From JBGRPZ01 sp041725955 (GTDB lineage: Bacteria; Bacteroidota; Bacteroidia; Bacteroidales; JBGRPZ01), in the NCBI GenBank assembly GCA_041725955.1, contig JBGRQE010000008.1, forward strand, positions 22,163-86,162: a stretch of 64,000 nt of DNA, given 5' to 3'. The notes under the pieces are model-generated. The model did not search any database. It had not been told where the DNA came from and worked only from the letters and a program-made list of their open reading frames with translations. Of the stretch, positions 50,911-61,025 are shown one piece after another. Positions within the stretch are counted from its first letter, which is position 1. Each line of letters starts with the position of its first letter. The position numbers were made by a program, and so were the translations under genes.

Positions 50911-51993
50911 ATGAAATTTTATTTAATTGCAATCATTTCAGGCCTAGCAAGCTTGATTTCATTAGTTGTTGCGCAATACTTTAAAGCAGAGTATATGTTT
51001 TTTTCACCAATATCTGTAATGGTATTGATGATATTTTTCTCTGAATCATTGTATATAAAAGGCATAGAAAGAATATTAGGATCTATAGTGTCTTTTATAA
51101 TTATGTTTTTCATATTTAAGCTTTTCTCCCATAGCCCAGTTATCGTACTTATTAGCTGTGCCCTTATTTTATTTTATACCCTATACTTATTTTATAAAGA
51201 CATTTTCTCTTATGGAATTTTCTTTATAGCCTTTATTACCTCTATAATGGGCTGCGTATACTTTATTCATAATGAAGAAGCTGCCATTGCCATAGGATAC
51301 TATTGGAATATGAATGTAATTATCGGGGTAATTTCTTCTTTAGCCGTTTATGAATTATTCAGACTTATACATCCCCAACCCGAAAAGCACTTAACAAAAA
51401 GAAAAGATCAGCTTCAAATTCCAAAATACGACTTAAATACATTTAAAAAGTTTGAGCTTTACTTTTTCTTAAAGGCCATATTTATGGTTCTTTCTATTAG
51501 TCTTGTTTTGTATATAAACTATTTACTTTCATGGAAAGATTTAAGTCTGCAAGCATTGATTGCCATATTTGTGGTTATGCTTCAAAGATTACATAGAGTT
51601 AGCATACAAAAAGCTTTGCACAGAATGAGAGGAGTATTTTTGGGTGCTATTACGGCATTTGCTGTTTTTGAAACCTATAGAATATTTAATATTACGCCAT
51701 TAAACGTAGTAAACTATATTGTAGTTAGTGTTATTCTTGGAATTTATATCTTTTATGGCACTAAATACAGAAAGAAAGAATATATATTTATGCAGGCCTC
51801 CATATTACTTTGTCTTATTCTATTACCTGAACATTACTCACACGATTTCAACACCTATTTTGCACGAGAAAGAGGCTTTGGTTCACTAGAAGGTGCTTTT
51901 ATTGGGCTTATACTTAACTTATTATTTAAGATAATAATTAACGTTCTTAGAGTAAATCCTCCAGACGATATAAAACAAGGACTTCCTAAATAA
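50911..51993 (+). CDS. FUSC-like multi-pass membrane protein
   Basis: A 360-residue membrane protein with two sets of about five hydrophobic helices (residues ~5-150 and ~185-345) separated by a cytoplasmic linker (HPQPEKHLTKRKDQLQIPKY). This two-half layout and the segment VVMLQRLHRVSIQKALHRMR, with GVFLGAITAF in the second half, match FUSC/aromatic-acid-exporter-type proteins. It lacks the long C-terminal soluble domain of AaeB. The substrate is unknown. It is followed by a small peptide gene after ~140 bp. Confidence 0.72.
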   Translation: MKFYLIAIISGLASLISLVVAQYFKAEYMFFSPISVMVLMIFFSESLYIKGIERILGSIVSFIIMFFIFKLFSHSPVIVLISCALILFYTLYLFYKDIFSYGIFFIAFITSIMGCVYFIHNEEAAIAIGYYWNMNVIIGVISSLAVYELFRLIHPQPEKHLTKRKDQLQIPKYDLNTFKKFELYFFLKAIFMVLSISLVLYINYLLSWKDLSLQALIAIFVVMLQRLHRVSIQKALHRMRGVFLGAITAFAVFETYRIFNITPLNVVNYIVVSVILGIYIFYGTKYRKKEYIFMQASILLCLILLPEHYSHDFNTYFARERGFGSLEGAFIGLILNLLFKIIINVLRVNPPDDIKQGLPK

Positions 51994-52130
51994 TTGCGAA
52001 AAAGAATACAGATTAAAATTCAATTTAACATATTTATTTTTCGTTATACAAATGCTGATAGCCAAAAAGTAATATTTCAGAATTACTTTATCAGGAACAG
52101 TAATCCCGAATTAAATAAAAATAAAGTGTT

Positions 52131-52304
52131 ATGAAATCAAAAGATGTTAAGCAAGGTTTTGGTAATAACGATGCTTTAAAGCTTAACAAAAAAACAGTCA
52201 ATAAACTTACCAATTCGAAAATCACAGATATTAAGTTAGTTCAACTGAATAAATCTGAATTTACATATTATCCCAGTTGTCCTCCTTGTTATCAAAACGT
52301 ATAA
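52131..52304 (+). CDS. Small RiPP-type precursor peptide (copy C)
   Basis: A 57-residue peptide read directly from the DNA. MKSKDVKQGF leads into ALKLNKKTVNKLTNSK, which carries the L-x-L-N-K-x-x-V-x-x-L leader motif shared with the peptides at 38293, 41117 and 63569. The tail is short: SEFTYYPSCPPCYQNV with two cysteines as C-P-P-C. A strong terminator follows 7 bp after the stop, which supports a real transcribed unit. No processing enzyme is adjacent. The tail differs wholly from copies A and B, so it would be a different product class, or a substrate whose Cys pair is used otherwise. Confidence 0.65.
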   Translation: MKSKDVKQGFGNNDALKLNKKTVNKLTNSKITDIKLVQLNKSEFTYYPSCPPCYQNV

Positions 52305-52310
52305 ATATAA

Positions 52311-52340
52311 AAAAGGTGGCTTTTAGGCCACCTTTTCTAT
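52311..52340. terminator. Bidirectional terminator after precursor copy C
   Basis: 10-bp stem AAAAGGTGGC/GCCACCTTTT around TTTTAG. It also lies just beyond the minus-strand PFOR stop at 52359. Confidence 0.88.
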
Positions 52341-52358
52341 TATATATTAAAGAATCAA

Positions 52359-55300
52359 CTATTCTTTGCTATAATCTAAATTTGCTCTGCGGGTATAAGA
52401 ACTATATCTCCACTTAGCATCATCTTCAGCAATCTTATCAAGCTTATCAGCTTCTTCAGGGAATGCTTTCTTCAATGCAGTGTAACGAACCTCACCTTGC
52501 AAGAAGCTTTGGAATTTAGTCCAATCTGGTTCTTTAGAATCTAAAGTGAATGGATTTTTTCCTTCTTCTTCCAATTCAGGATTGAAACGATACAAATGCC
52601 AGTAACCTGCTTCAACAGCCATTTTTTGCTCTAGCTGTGCTTTACCCATACCTTTTCTCAAACCGTGGTTGATACAAGGAGCATAAGCCATAACAATTGA
52701 AGGTCCTGGATAAGCTTCCGCTTCTTTTATTGCTTTGAAAAACTGAGATTGGCTAGCACCCATTGCTACTTGAGCAACATAAACATAACCATAAGTCATA
52801 GCGATAGCACCCAAATCTTTCTTACGTACTTTCTTTCCAGAAGTAGCGAATTTAGCAACAGCACCTACAGGAGTAGATTTAGAAGCTTGTCCACCGGTAT
52901 TTGAGTAAACCTCGGTATCTAAAACAAGGATATTTACATCCTCACCAGAAGCGATAACGTGATCTAAACCACCAAATCCGATATCATAAGCCCAACCATC
53001 ACCACCGATGATCCACTGAGATTTCTTAACCATGAAGTCTTTCATCTCAAGGATTTCTTTAGCTACAGGAGCATCAGAAGCTTTACAAAGCTCAAGAACT
53101 TTCTCAGAAGCAACTTTTGAAGGTTCAGCAAGCTCTCTGTTTTCCATCCACTCGGTAAAAGCAGCTTTCATTTCGTCAGAGATACCATTCTCCATAGCTT
53201 CGTTCATCTTTCTTTGAACACGATCACGAAGTTTCTGGATACCAGTAGCCATACCTAAACCATACTCAGCATTATCTTCGAACAAAGAGTTTGCCCAAGC
53301 AGGACCTTGACCCTTAGCATTCTTACAATAAGGAGTAGAAGGAGCAGAACCACCATAGATAGAAGAACAACCAGTAGCATTAGCAATCATCATACGATCG
53401 CCGAACAACTGAGTAACTGCTTTGATATATGGAGTTTCTCCACAACCAGCACAAGCTCCAGAGAACTCGAACAATGGTTGAGCAAACTGAGAGTTTTTAA
53501 CGCTCTTATACTTGTCAACAAGTTCCTCTTTATAAGTAACCTTGTTTGCAAAATAATCCCAACGTTCAACTTCAGCTTGTTGATTATCCAAATTATCCAT
53601 AACCAATGCTTTTTCCTTAGCAGGACAAACATCAACACAGTTACCACAACCAGTACAATCCAATACAGAAACCTGCATACGGAAATCGTAACCTTTAGTA
53701 GCACCTCTGGTAGCTAATGTATCAGTTCCTTCAGGAGCATTCGCTTTTTCTTCTTCGGTCATCAAGTATGGGCGGATAGCAGCGTGAGGACAAACAAACG
53801 CACACTGATTACATTGAATACAGTTATCAGCAATCCACTCAGGAACGTGAACAGCAATACCACGCTTTTCGAAAGCAGTAGAACCTGCAGGAAGAGTACC
53901 ATCTTCACGTCCTTTGAATACGCTTACAGGAAGATCATCACCTTTCAAATAGTTAACAGGACCAGCGATTTCTTTAACAAAATCAGGAGCTCCTTCGAAA
54001 GAGATATTCAATCCAGCAGCATTTATGTTAGCCCATTCAGCAGGAACTTCAACCTTTTCACACTCACCACCACGCTCAACAGCAGCATAGTTCATGTTTA
54101 CGATTTCTTCACCTTTATTACCGAACGACTTAACAATAAATTTCTTCATTTCTTCAACTGCTAAGTCGTAAGGAATTACCTCAGCAATTTTAAAGAAGGT
54201 AGACTGCATAATAGTATTGGTACGGTTACCCAAACCAATTTCTTCAGCAATCTTAGTAGCATTAATGATATAGAACTTAATATCATTTTCTGCCATATAT
54301 TTTTTCATGTGGTCTGGAAGACGTTTCTTAGTTTCTTCAGCATCCCAGATACTGTTTAACAAGAAAGTACCGCCTCTTTTCAAACCTTTTAGCATATCAT
54401 ACTTATCAATATAAGCAGGAACGTGACAAGCAACAAAGTCAGGAGTACCTACTAAATAAGTAGAACGAATTGGGTTATCACCAAAACGTAAGTGAGAAGT
54501 AGTAATACCACCAGACTTTTTAGAGTCGTATGCAAAGTAAGCCTGAGCATATTTGTCGGTAGAACCACCAATAATCTTAATAGAGTTTTTATTAGCTCCA
54601 ACAGTACCATCAGAACCAATTCCGTAGAATTTAGCTTCGAAAGCACCATCTTTTACAACGCTAATTTCTTCTCCAACAGGAAGAGACTTGAAAGTAACAT
54701 CATCAACGATACCAACAGTAAATTGATTCTTTGGCTCGTTAGAAGCCATGTTCTCGTATACAGAAACAATTTGTGCTGGAGTAGTATCTTTAGAACTCAA
54801 ACCATAACGACCACCAATGATCATAGGAGCATTTTCTTTACCATAGAAAACATCTCTTACATCTAAGTACAATGGATCACCATTAGCACCTGGCTCTTTA
54901 GTACGGTCAAGAACAGTAATGCGCTTTACACTTTCTGGCATTACATTCAAAAGATATTTTGCAGAGAATGGACGATACAAGTGAACATTGATCAAACCGA
55001 TTTTTTCACCTTGAGCCATCTTATAATCGATTACTTCTTTGATGGTTTCAGTAACAGAACCTATTGCAATAACAATATTTTCTGCATCTGGAGCACCATA
55101 GTAAGTAAATGGATGATATTCACGACCAGTAATTTTACTTATTTCCTGCATGTAATCTTCTACCATATCTGGAATAGCATCATAGAAACTGTTAGAAGCT
55201 TCACGTGCTTGGAAATAAATATCAGGATTCTGAGCAGTACCACGAGTAACAGGGTGCTCAGGATTCAACGCATTTTTGCGATAAGCATCTAGTGCTTCCC

Positions 55301-55892
55301 AATCTACTAAATCTTTAACATCTTCGTTCTCTAAATATTCTACTTTCTGAATCTCGTGAGAAGTACGGAATCCATCAAAGAAATGCATGAATGGAATTCT
55401 AGACTTAATAGATGCAAGGTGAGCTATAGATCCAATGTCCATAATTTCCTGAACTGAACCAGAAGCTAACATAGCAAAACCAGCCTGGCGACAAGACATA
55501 ACATCGCTATGATCACCAAAAATGGAAAGAGCCTGTGCTGCTAAAGAACGAGCACTCACGTGGAACACTCCAGGTAGCAATTCACCAGAAATCTTATACA
55601 TATTAGGGATCATCAACAACAGACCCTGAGAAGCAGTGTAGGTAGAGGTAAGGGCACCAGCTTGTAAAGAACCATGAACAGCGCCAGCAGCACCAGCCTC
55701 AGACTGCATTTCGGTTACCTGAACAGTTTCTCCGAAAATGTTTTTTCTACCGTGAGCAGACCATTCGTCAACATATTCTGCCATAGTTGAACTTGGAGTG
55801 ATCGGGTAAATGGCGGCAACTTCACTAAACATATAAGACACGTGAGCTGCGGCATAGTTTCCATCACAAGTGATGAATTTCTTTTGTTTCAT
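52359..55892 (-). CDS. nifJ: Pyruvate:ferredoxin (flavodoxin) oxidoreductase, single-chain
   Basis: A 1177-residue enzyme that splits pyruvate with CoA to acetyl-CoA, CO2 and reduced ferredoxin, the central step of anaerobic metabolism. Domain order: N-terminal pyruvate-binding domain (YPITPSSTMAEYVDEW near residue 35), the gamma-type domain (GIGSDGTVGANKNSI, ~425), then two 4Fe-4S clusters in CIQCNQCAFVCPHAAIRP (~692-710) and CTGCGNCVDVCP (~745-757). The thiamine-diphosphate domain follows, with the extra cluster cysteines CAGCGETPY (~811) and GGDGWAYDIGFGG. The length is normal. It is oxygen-sensitive in most bacteria, which fits an anaerobic life. Confidence 0.97.
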   Translation of the reverse strand: MKQKKFITCDGNYAAAHVSYMFSEVAAIYPITPSSTMAEYVDEWSAHGRKNIFGETVQVTEMQSEAGAAGAVHGSLQAGALTSTYTASQGLLLMIPNMYKISGELLPGVFHVSARSLAAQALSIFGDHSDVMSCRQAGFAMLASGSVQEIMDIGSIAHLASIKSRIPFMHFFDGFRTSHEIQKVEYLENEDVKDLVDWEALDAYRKNALNPEHPVTRGTAQNPDIYFQAREASNSFYDAIPDMVEDYMQEISKITGREYHPFTYYGAPDAENIVIAIGSVTETIKEVIDYKMAQGEKIGLINVHLYRPFSAKYLLNVMPESVKRITVLDRTKEPGANGDPLYLDVRDVFYGKENAPMIIGGRYGLSSKDTTPAQIVSVYENMASNEPKNQFTVGIVDDVTFKSLPVGEEISVVKDGAFEAKFYGIGSDGTVGANKNSIKIIGGSTDKYAQAYFAYDSKKSGGITTSHLRFGDNPIRSTYLVGTPDFVACHVPAYIDKYDMLKGLKRGGTFLLNSIWDAEETKKRLPDHMKKYMAENDIKFYIINATKIAEEIGLGNRTNTIMQSTFFKIAEVIPYDLAVEEMKKFIVKSFGNKGEEIVNMNYAAVERGGECEKVEVPAEWANINAAGLNISFEGAPDFVKEIAGPVNYLKGDDLPVSVFKGREDGTLPAGSTAFEKRGIAVHVPEWIADNCIQCNQCAFVCPHAAIRPYLMTEEEKANAPEGTDTLATRGATKGYDFRMQVSVLDCTGCGNCVDVCPAKEKALVMDNLDNQQAEVERWDYFANKVTYKEELVDKYKSVKNSQFAQPLFEFSGACAGCGETPYIKAVTQLFGDRMMIANATGCSSIYGGSAPSTPYCKNAKGQGPAWANSLFEDNAEYGLGMATGIQKLRDRVQRKMNEAMENGISDEMKAAFTEWMENRELAEPSKVASEKVLELCKASDAPVAKEILEMKDFMVKKSQWIIGGDGWAYDIGFGGLDHVIASGEDVNILVLDTEVYSNTGGQASKSTPVGAVAKFATSGKKVRKKDLGAIAMTYGYVYVAQVAMGASQSQFFKAIKEAEAYPGPSIVMAYAPCINHGLRKGMGKAQLEQKMAVEAGYWHLYRFNPELEEEGKNPFTLDSKEPDWTKFQSFLQGEVRYTALKKAFPEEADKLDKIAEDDAKWRYSSYTRRANLDYSKE

Positions 55893-56149
55893 AATAATAT
55901 ACTCTTTTTTAAAACCCTTAATGATCTAAAAGTAATTAATAATACTCTCGAAAAATCCGTTGGCGAATTTAAAAAAATTGCCTATGCCATTAACTAAGTG
56001 ACAGTCAATTTCGTTTAGTTATCAGATATTTAAAATGAATTTAGATTAAGAAGCAAGTCTTTTTAACCTTAATTTCTTATTTTTACTGAAAATAAAAACT
56101 CTATAGCTTCATTATTTGTGTTTACTATCCACACTAAAAATCTATCCAT

Positions 56150-57166
56150 ATGAATCTAAAGACAAGTTATATGGGGATAGCCTTAAAAAACCCCATAATC
56201 GTAGGTGCAAGTAACTTAAGCACCGACACAAAAGTACTAGAAAGCATACAGCAAGCAGGAGCTGCAGCCATTGTTTATAAGTCATTATTTGAAGAACAAA
56301 TTCAGTTGGAAAATCTTCAAACTTATGAGGAAATGAGCGAATATGATGATCGAAATGCAGAAATGACCAGCATATTCCCCGATGAGAAAATGTATGAAAA
56401 AGGCCCCGAAAGTTTTTTATATGATTTTCATAAAGCCAGAAAAATTCTTAAGATTCCTCTTATCGCCAGCTTAAACTGTATCTATGACGATACATGGTAC
56501 GATTATGCCAAACAACTGGAAAAAGCTGGTGCCGATGGTCTGGAATTAAACTTTTATGCTACTCCAAAAGACCCGGAAATTGATGGAAATGCGATTATCA
56601 AAGAACAAATCGACACCTTGGCAGGAGTAATAAAAGCTGTTAACATTCCTGTTTCTGTAAAATTGAGTCCTTTCTATACCAATCCTCTATTTGTTATAAG
56701 AGAATTGGAAAAAGCTGGTGCAAAATCGGTTACTATTTTTAATCGACTATATCAACCAGATATCAATGTAGAAAATGAAGAACTGGAATTAAAATATCAA
56801 TCTTCAGCCAGCTCCGAACATTGCCTACCTCTTAGGTATGCAGGTTTGCTATTTAGTAATACTGAAATGAGTATAATCTGTAACTCTGGAATTCATACCG
56901 GCGAAGATATGATTGGAATGCTTTTGGCCGGAGCTGATGCCGTTCAAATAGTAAGTGCAATCTATCAAAATGGGCCTCACTATATTTCTAAAATGATTAG
57001 TGAATTGGAAGGATGGATGATTGCAAGAAGTTACTCATCATTAAAAGACTTTAAAGGAAAACTTTCAAAAGCAAAAATTAAGGACGATCCATTTGCATAT
57101 AGCAGATCACAATATGTGGATGCAATTATGAATCTTAAACGTTTCTTTAAGGATCGTCAGGTTTAA
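56150..57166 (+). CDS. Dihydroorotate dehydrogenase-like FMN protein
   Basis: A 338-residue TIM-barrel flavoprotein starting MNLKTSYMGIALKNPIIVGA. Further motifs are IPLIASLNC, ADGLELNFYA, IPVSVKLSPF and CNSGIHTGEDMIGMLLAGAD for FMN binding. The catalytic Cys/Ser loop of true dihydroorotate dehydrogenases is not obvious. In anaerobes, proteins of this group are often labelled 'dihydroorotate dehydrogenase-like' and sit near PFOR genes, as here (divergent, 257 bp apart). The real substrate is unknown; it is not clustered with pyrC. Confidence 0.85.
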   Translation: MNLKTSYMGIALKNPIIVGASNLSTDTKVLESIQQAGAAAIVYKSLFEEQIQLENLQTYEEMSEYDDRNAEMTSIFPDEKMYEKGPESFLYDFHKARKILKIPLIASLNCIYDDTWYDYAKQLEKAGADGLELNFYATPKDPEIDGNAIIKEQIDTLAGVIKAVNIPVSVKLSPFYTNPLFVIRELEKAGAKSVTIFNRLYQPDINVENEELELKYQSSASSEHCLPLRYAGLLFSNTEMSIICNSGIHTGEDMIGMLLAGADAVQIVSAIYQNGPHYISKMISELEGWMIARSYSSLKDFKGKLSKAKIKDDPFAYSRSQYVDAIMNLKRFFKDRQV

Positions 57167-57184
57167 TTGAGCTTTTTCAATAGG

Positions 57185-57221
57185 AAAAATGGAGCTGCCC
57201 TAGAAGAACAGCTCCATTTTT
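57185..57221. terminator. Bidirectional terminator
   Basis: 13-bp stem AAAAATGGAGCTG/CAGCTCCATTTTT (57185-57197/57209-57221) with an 11-nt loop. It sits between the stops of two convergent genes. Confidence 0.9.
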
Positions 57222-60200
57222 TTATTTCATTATTTTTCGCTTAACAGTCTTCTCTCCTTTTCTCAATTCTAACATATAAATTCCTTCTGGCCAATTTGAA
57301 GTATCTATTTCCTTTTTATTCTCTGTAGTAACAGAACTATAAATTTCATTCCCTAAAACATTGCAAACAGAAATCATTACTTCTTCAATGTTCTTTCCTA
57401 AATCAATAATCAATTGATTCTTTACAGGATTGGGGTAAATATTTAGATTAGGAAGTGTCGCTTCTGAAAGCCCTACATTGTCAATAATTACATTGCATTC
57501 ATCGGAAATAATAGTACCACAACGCCCTTCAATTTCACAACTATATTTCCCTTCACAAGATTTACTAAATTTAAAAATGGATAACTCAGTCCCATATTTA
57601 CCATAATGACTTATTCCCTGAACTTCAACTCCATCTTTCATCCATTTTATATCTTTAACAACTCCCTCAAAAGCAATCTTAAGAGTTACACTTTTTCCTT
57701 TTTCCACTTTGATTTGCGGATCCAATTGCTTAGTAATCTTTTCTTTTCCAAAGAAACTGACTTTAGCCGTATTTGTCTCAATGCTACCACAACTTCCTTT
57801 TATGCGACAATAATAATTCCCTTCATTTTCTTTAATAGTATTAACTTTTAAAGTAGAACTTTTTTCATTTTCAATCAAAACACCATTCTTAAACCAATCA
57901 AAAGATTCTACAAATTCAGCTTTAACATGAAGCAGAACAGGTTCCTGCCCTATGCATTTTTCTGTATCTCCTATAGGACTTTCTATTAATTTCATTCCTT
58001 CCTTTATTTGCACCTTGCATTTTGAAGATGAAACCACATTTCCCATTTCACTATAAATCTTGCAATAGTATATTCCACTATTTTCATCAGAAATATCAGT
58101 GCTATAGTAGTTTTCCTCACCACAAGCAACAATCTTCTCATCTCTATACCATTCATAGTGATGTATTTTTCCGTCAGCAACAACTTCTAAAACAAAATCT
58201 TGATTTTCTTGCTTACACAATTTCATCTCTGGTTCTAAATCTTTGGTTATATTCACAGAACCAATGTTATAAGAATAAATAATTCCATCATCAGCTCCAT
58301 GGGACGAAATAGAAGGAACTCCGACTAAAAGAAATGAATTATTTGGAATAATATTCTTCTTTATAGTTATTTTAAAATAATCCACTGTAAATTTTTCTCT
58401 TAGAGTTTTATCATCACGCAATTCATATACAGTTGTATTCTTTATTCCATCATAATCTCGCCATTCGTTATACCTACTTACATAAAATTTATCTTCTACA
58501 ACATTAACATATGAGAATGTAGCATCAAATACTGGAATTTTGATTTTTCCTAGCAACTTATCAGTCCAATCGTTACTATGATATTCCTTAGAAAAGTCAT
58601 AAACACAAATTTCACTAAAATTTTTATAGTTTTCAGTTGATCGACTTGAGAAAATTAAATAGGATTCATTTGCATCAAAAAAACGACCTAAAAGTTCTGT
58701 TTCTGCAGAAAATTCAGAATCTGGATAATTTGTTTCATCAAATTCACCATCACTATTTTCATAATAAATTAATATTTCAGACGGATCATAATAATCAGCA
58801 TCTTTAACTGGACATCCAACAATTAAAGCCTTAGATGTAAAAAGAATTTTTTCTCCGAAATAATAAATCTTATCTTTTTTATAAGATCCTTTTTGATAAA
58901 ATGAAATATAAGAAGAACAAGTATTCCAGCCATTTTGTGGTCTTTCCAACACAATAACCTTTCCTTGATTAGTTCCAAGAGCTATGCGATTTTGATATAC
59001 TGCAACACTCTTGCCTAATTGAATATTCTTATCATCATACTTTTTTTTAAATTTAATCATCGATGGGGTAATAAAAGCAGTCTCGTGCATATCTCTCCAA
59101 CCATTTTCAGGTTTTTCAAAAACAAATACGCCTCCTTTAAAATTATCATAAGCTGGATATCCGAAAACTATAGTATTTCCATCAAAAGCCAAAGTATTCT
59201 TCCCTGAATAATCCTTAAATTCCTGACCAACAGTTTTATGATTAAAATTTAGTTTTGCTAACACTAGAGCTCCATAAGAAGTTAATCTATAAATCGTTAA
59301 GAATCCTGTGGTAGGAAATCCTGCATTTGTTCTTGAAAAAGTAACTAAAATATCATCCTTAACAGCATATATTGATCCCAAAGCAGCTCTTCCTGAAGAG
59401 ATAAATATTTTACTATTCTGCAAAACTCTTTTTACAAATATCCCCTCATTCCATAAATTTCCTTTTCGATTAAAAACAGAAATTTCACCTGAATTTATTC
59501 CATAGTTATTCAAATTAGGATCTCCAACCAAAATGGCTTCATCTTCAATCTTAACTCTTTTTTGTAAATTTCCTTTAGAATATTCTCCTGAAACTAAAAA
59601 TTTAGGTTTATCCAAATCCCATTTCCCGACTATTTTTTCACAAACACCTAAAGTCCAACCTTTTTCAATATCATTATTTATAAAGGCAATATATTTATCT
59701 GAAATAGCAACACTCCCTTTTGTGTCAACTTTAGTTTCAATAAACTTTAATTCTTGATTCATTGATGACCACTTAGAATTATCACTTTTGAAGAAATGAT
59801 AACCTTTAGAAGAAGCAACTGCAATTAAATTTCCATATAAATCAACACTATTTCCAAAATTGGAAGTTTCATTTTGTGGAATAAGACGTGCATCTTCAAC
59901 AAGGGTTTTAGCAGACCAACCATTTACAGGACGATTATACACAAGTACTGTACCTTTTTTATTATCAGTAGAAGATTCACTACTACTTACAACAACAGCA
60001 TTTCTTCTTGCTACAATTGCATCAGGAACGATATAACTATCAAAAAAACTATCTTTGAATTGAGTTGTAGCACTCATGTCACTCCACTTACTGCCTGATT
60101 TGATATAAACATTTACATAGCTTTCTTTCTTTTCAGAGATATTTTTACACCCCACTACAATCATTTCATTCGTTACTGACAAACTATATTTTTTCTTACT

Positions 60201-60644
60201 TCTTTTTGATTGCTCATTTTTAGTAGTCAATTGAAATGATTGTCCATCATTAGTCCATTCTTGCCCTTTTTTATAAAATCCCAATATCGAGTTGTCATCT
60301 AAAGCCAAAACAATTAAATCCTTGTAAATCACAACATCACCTATATTTTGATTTTTAGGTATATCAATCACCAGTTTGTTCAGATAAACATATGTGTTAT
60401 TCATCTTCTTAAATAACTCAACACCAGTATACCTACCGTTTTCTCTAACCAATACAGCAAGATAGTCTTCATAAGTAGAAAAAACTTGTCCAAAAAACGC
60501 ATTATTATTATTCACTGCTTTTTCTGAATAAATCTTATAAGATGCACCAGAAAACGGAGCCTCTTTTATATCATCCTGCCCAAAGCTAAGGCTCCAAGTC
60601 AAAGAAAAAAACATTAATAAAATAATTGTATAAATACGACTCAT
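57222..60644 (-). CDS. Large secreted protein: FG-GAP-like propeller, Ig-like domains, T9SS tail
   Basis: A 1140-residue protein. Signal peptide 1-22 (LSFGQ). Residues ~30-780 carry repeats of the FG-GAP/propeller type (FGNSVDLYGNLIAVASSKG, GKSVAVYQNRIALGTNQGKV, VFEKPENGW and VLERPQNGW). Residues ~795-1045 hold three Ig-like domains, each with Trp and Cys pairs (HHYEWYRDEK...GIYYCKI; SFDWFKNGV...GNYYCRI; DIKWMKDGV...GKYSCEI). Residues 1070-1140 (YPNPVKNQL ... EGIYMLELRKGEKTVKRKI) form a type A sorting tail for type IX secretion. It is likely a surface adhesin or structural protein. A TAGCTTTG box on the minus strand at 60710-60717 may belong to its promoter. Confidence 0.85.
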   Translation of the reverse strand: MSRIYTIILLMFFSLTWSLSFGQDDIKEAPFSGASYKIYSEKAVNNNNAFFGQVFSTYEDYLAVLVRENGRYTGVELFKKMNNTYVYLNKLVIDIPKNQNIGDVVIYKDLIVLALDDNSILGFYKKGQEWTNDGQSFQLTTKNEQSKRSKKKYSLSVTNEMIVVGCKNISEKKESYVNVYIKSGSKWSDMSATTQFKDSFFDSYIVPDAIVARRNAVVVSSSESSTDNKKGTVLVYNRPVNGWSAKTLVEDARLIPQNETSNFGNSVDLYGNLIAVASSKGYHFFKSDNSKWSSMNQELKFIETKVDTKGSVAISDKYIAFINNDIEKGWTLGVCEKIVGKWDLDKPKFLVSGEYSKGNLQKRVKIEDEAILVGDPNLNNYGINSGEISVFNRKGNLWNEGIFVKRVLQNSKIFISSGRAALGSIYAVKDDILVTFSRTNAGFPTTGFLTIYRLTSYGALVLAKLNFNHKTVGQEFKDYSGKNTLAFDGNTIVFGYPAYDNFKGGVFVFEKPENGWRDMHETAFITPSMIKFKKKYDDKNIQLGKSVAVYQNRIALGTNQGKVIVLERPQNGWNTCSSYISFYQKGSYKKDKIYYFGEKILFTSKALIVGCPVKDADYYDPSEILIYYENSDGEFDETNYPDSEFSAETELLGRFFDANESYLIFSSRSTENYKNFSEICVYDFSKEYHSNDWTDKLLGKIKIPVFDATFSYVNVVEDKFYVSRYNEWRDYDGIKNTTVYELRDDKTLREKFTVDYFKITIKKNIIPNNSFLLVGVPSISSHGADDGIIYSYNIGSVNITKDLEPEMKLCKQENQDFVLEVVADGKIHHYEWYRDEKIVACGEENYYSTDISDENSGIYYCKIYSEMGNVVSSSKCKVQIKEGMKLIESPIGDTEKCIGQEPVLLHVKAEFVESFDWFKNGVLIENEKSSTLKVNTIKENEGNYYCRIKGSCGSIETNTAKVSFFGKEKITKQLDPQIKVEKGKSVTLKIAFEGVVKDIKWMKDGVEVQGISHYGKYGTELSIFKFSKSCEGKYSCEIEGRCGTIISDECNVIIDNVGLSEATLPNLNIYPNPVKNQLIIDLGKNIEEVMISVCNVLGNEIYSSVTTENKKEIDTSNWPEGIYMLELRKGEKTVKRKIMK

Positions 60645-61025
60645 AATTATTGATTGATTTTAGTTGTTAGATATAATATGTACACCTTTATGAACTCTTA
60701 AAGGTAATGCAAAGCTATAAAATAATCCTCAACTTATACTAATCCTATTCCAATAGGAATGTTCAATGTAATTGTTTATATTTTGGTTCTTTAAAAAAAA
60801 CAACTAATCATCTTGAGTAGGAATAATTTATCGATTATTATATGGGCGCAATAATTTGAGGACTGTAGATTAAAAAGATAAAGTTTTTTCAGATAAATGG
60901 TCATATATACAAAAAAAGCTGCCTTTTAATTGCTCAGGCAGCTCTTTCATTTTGAGTATTTAAGAGTATAATTCACATTGATAACCAACGCCAATCAAAG
61001 AAATAATATTAAATTTTTTATGCTG
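60645..61025. other. Intergenic stretch with one terminator
   Basis: 381 bp without a gene. It holds the presumed promoter of the large T9SS protein on the right flank of that gene and, at 60911-60943, the terminator of the serine hydrolase. Nothing else is visible. Confidence 0.5.
60911..60943 (-). terminator. Terminator of the serine hydrolase gene
   Basis: On the minus strand AGCTGCC-loop-GGCAGCT (plus 60937-60943/60918-60924) followed by seven T, about 80 bp after the stop at 61026. Confidence 0.85.

Noticed and set aside
53307..54866. Several long frames opposite the PFOR gene
   Set aside because: Shadows on the opposite strand of a clearly conserved enzyme with strong codon bias.
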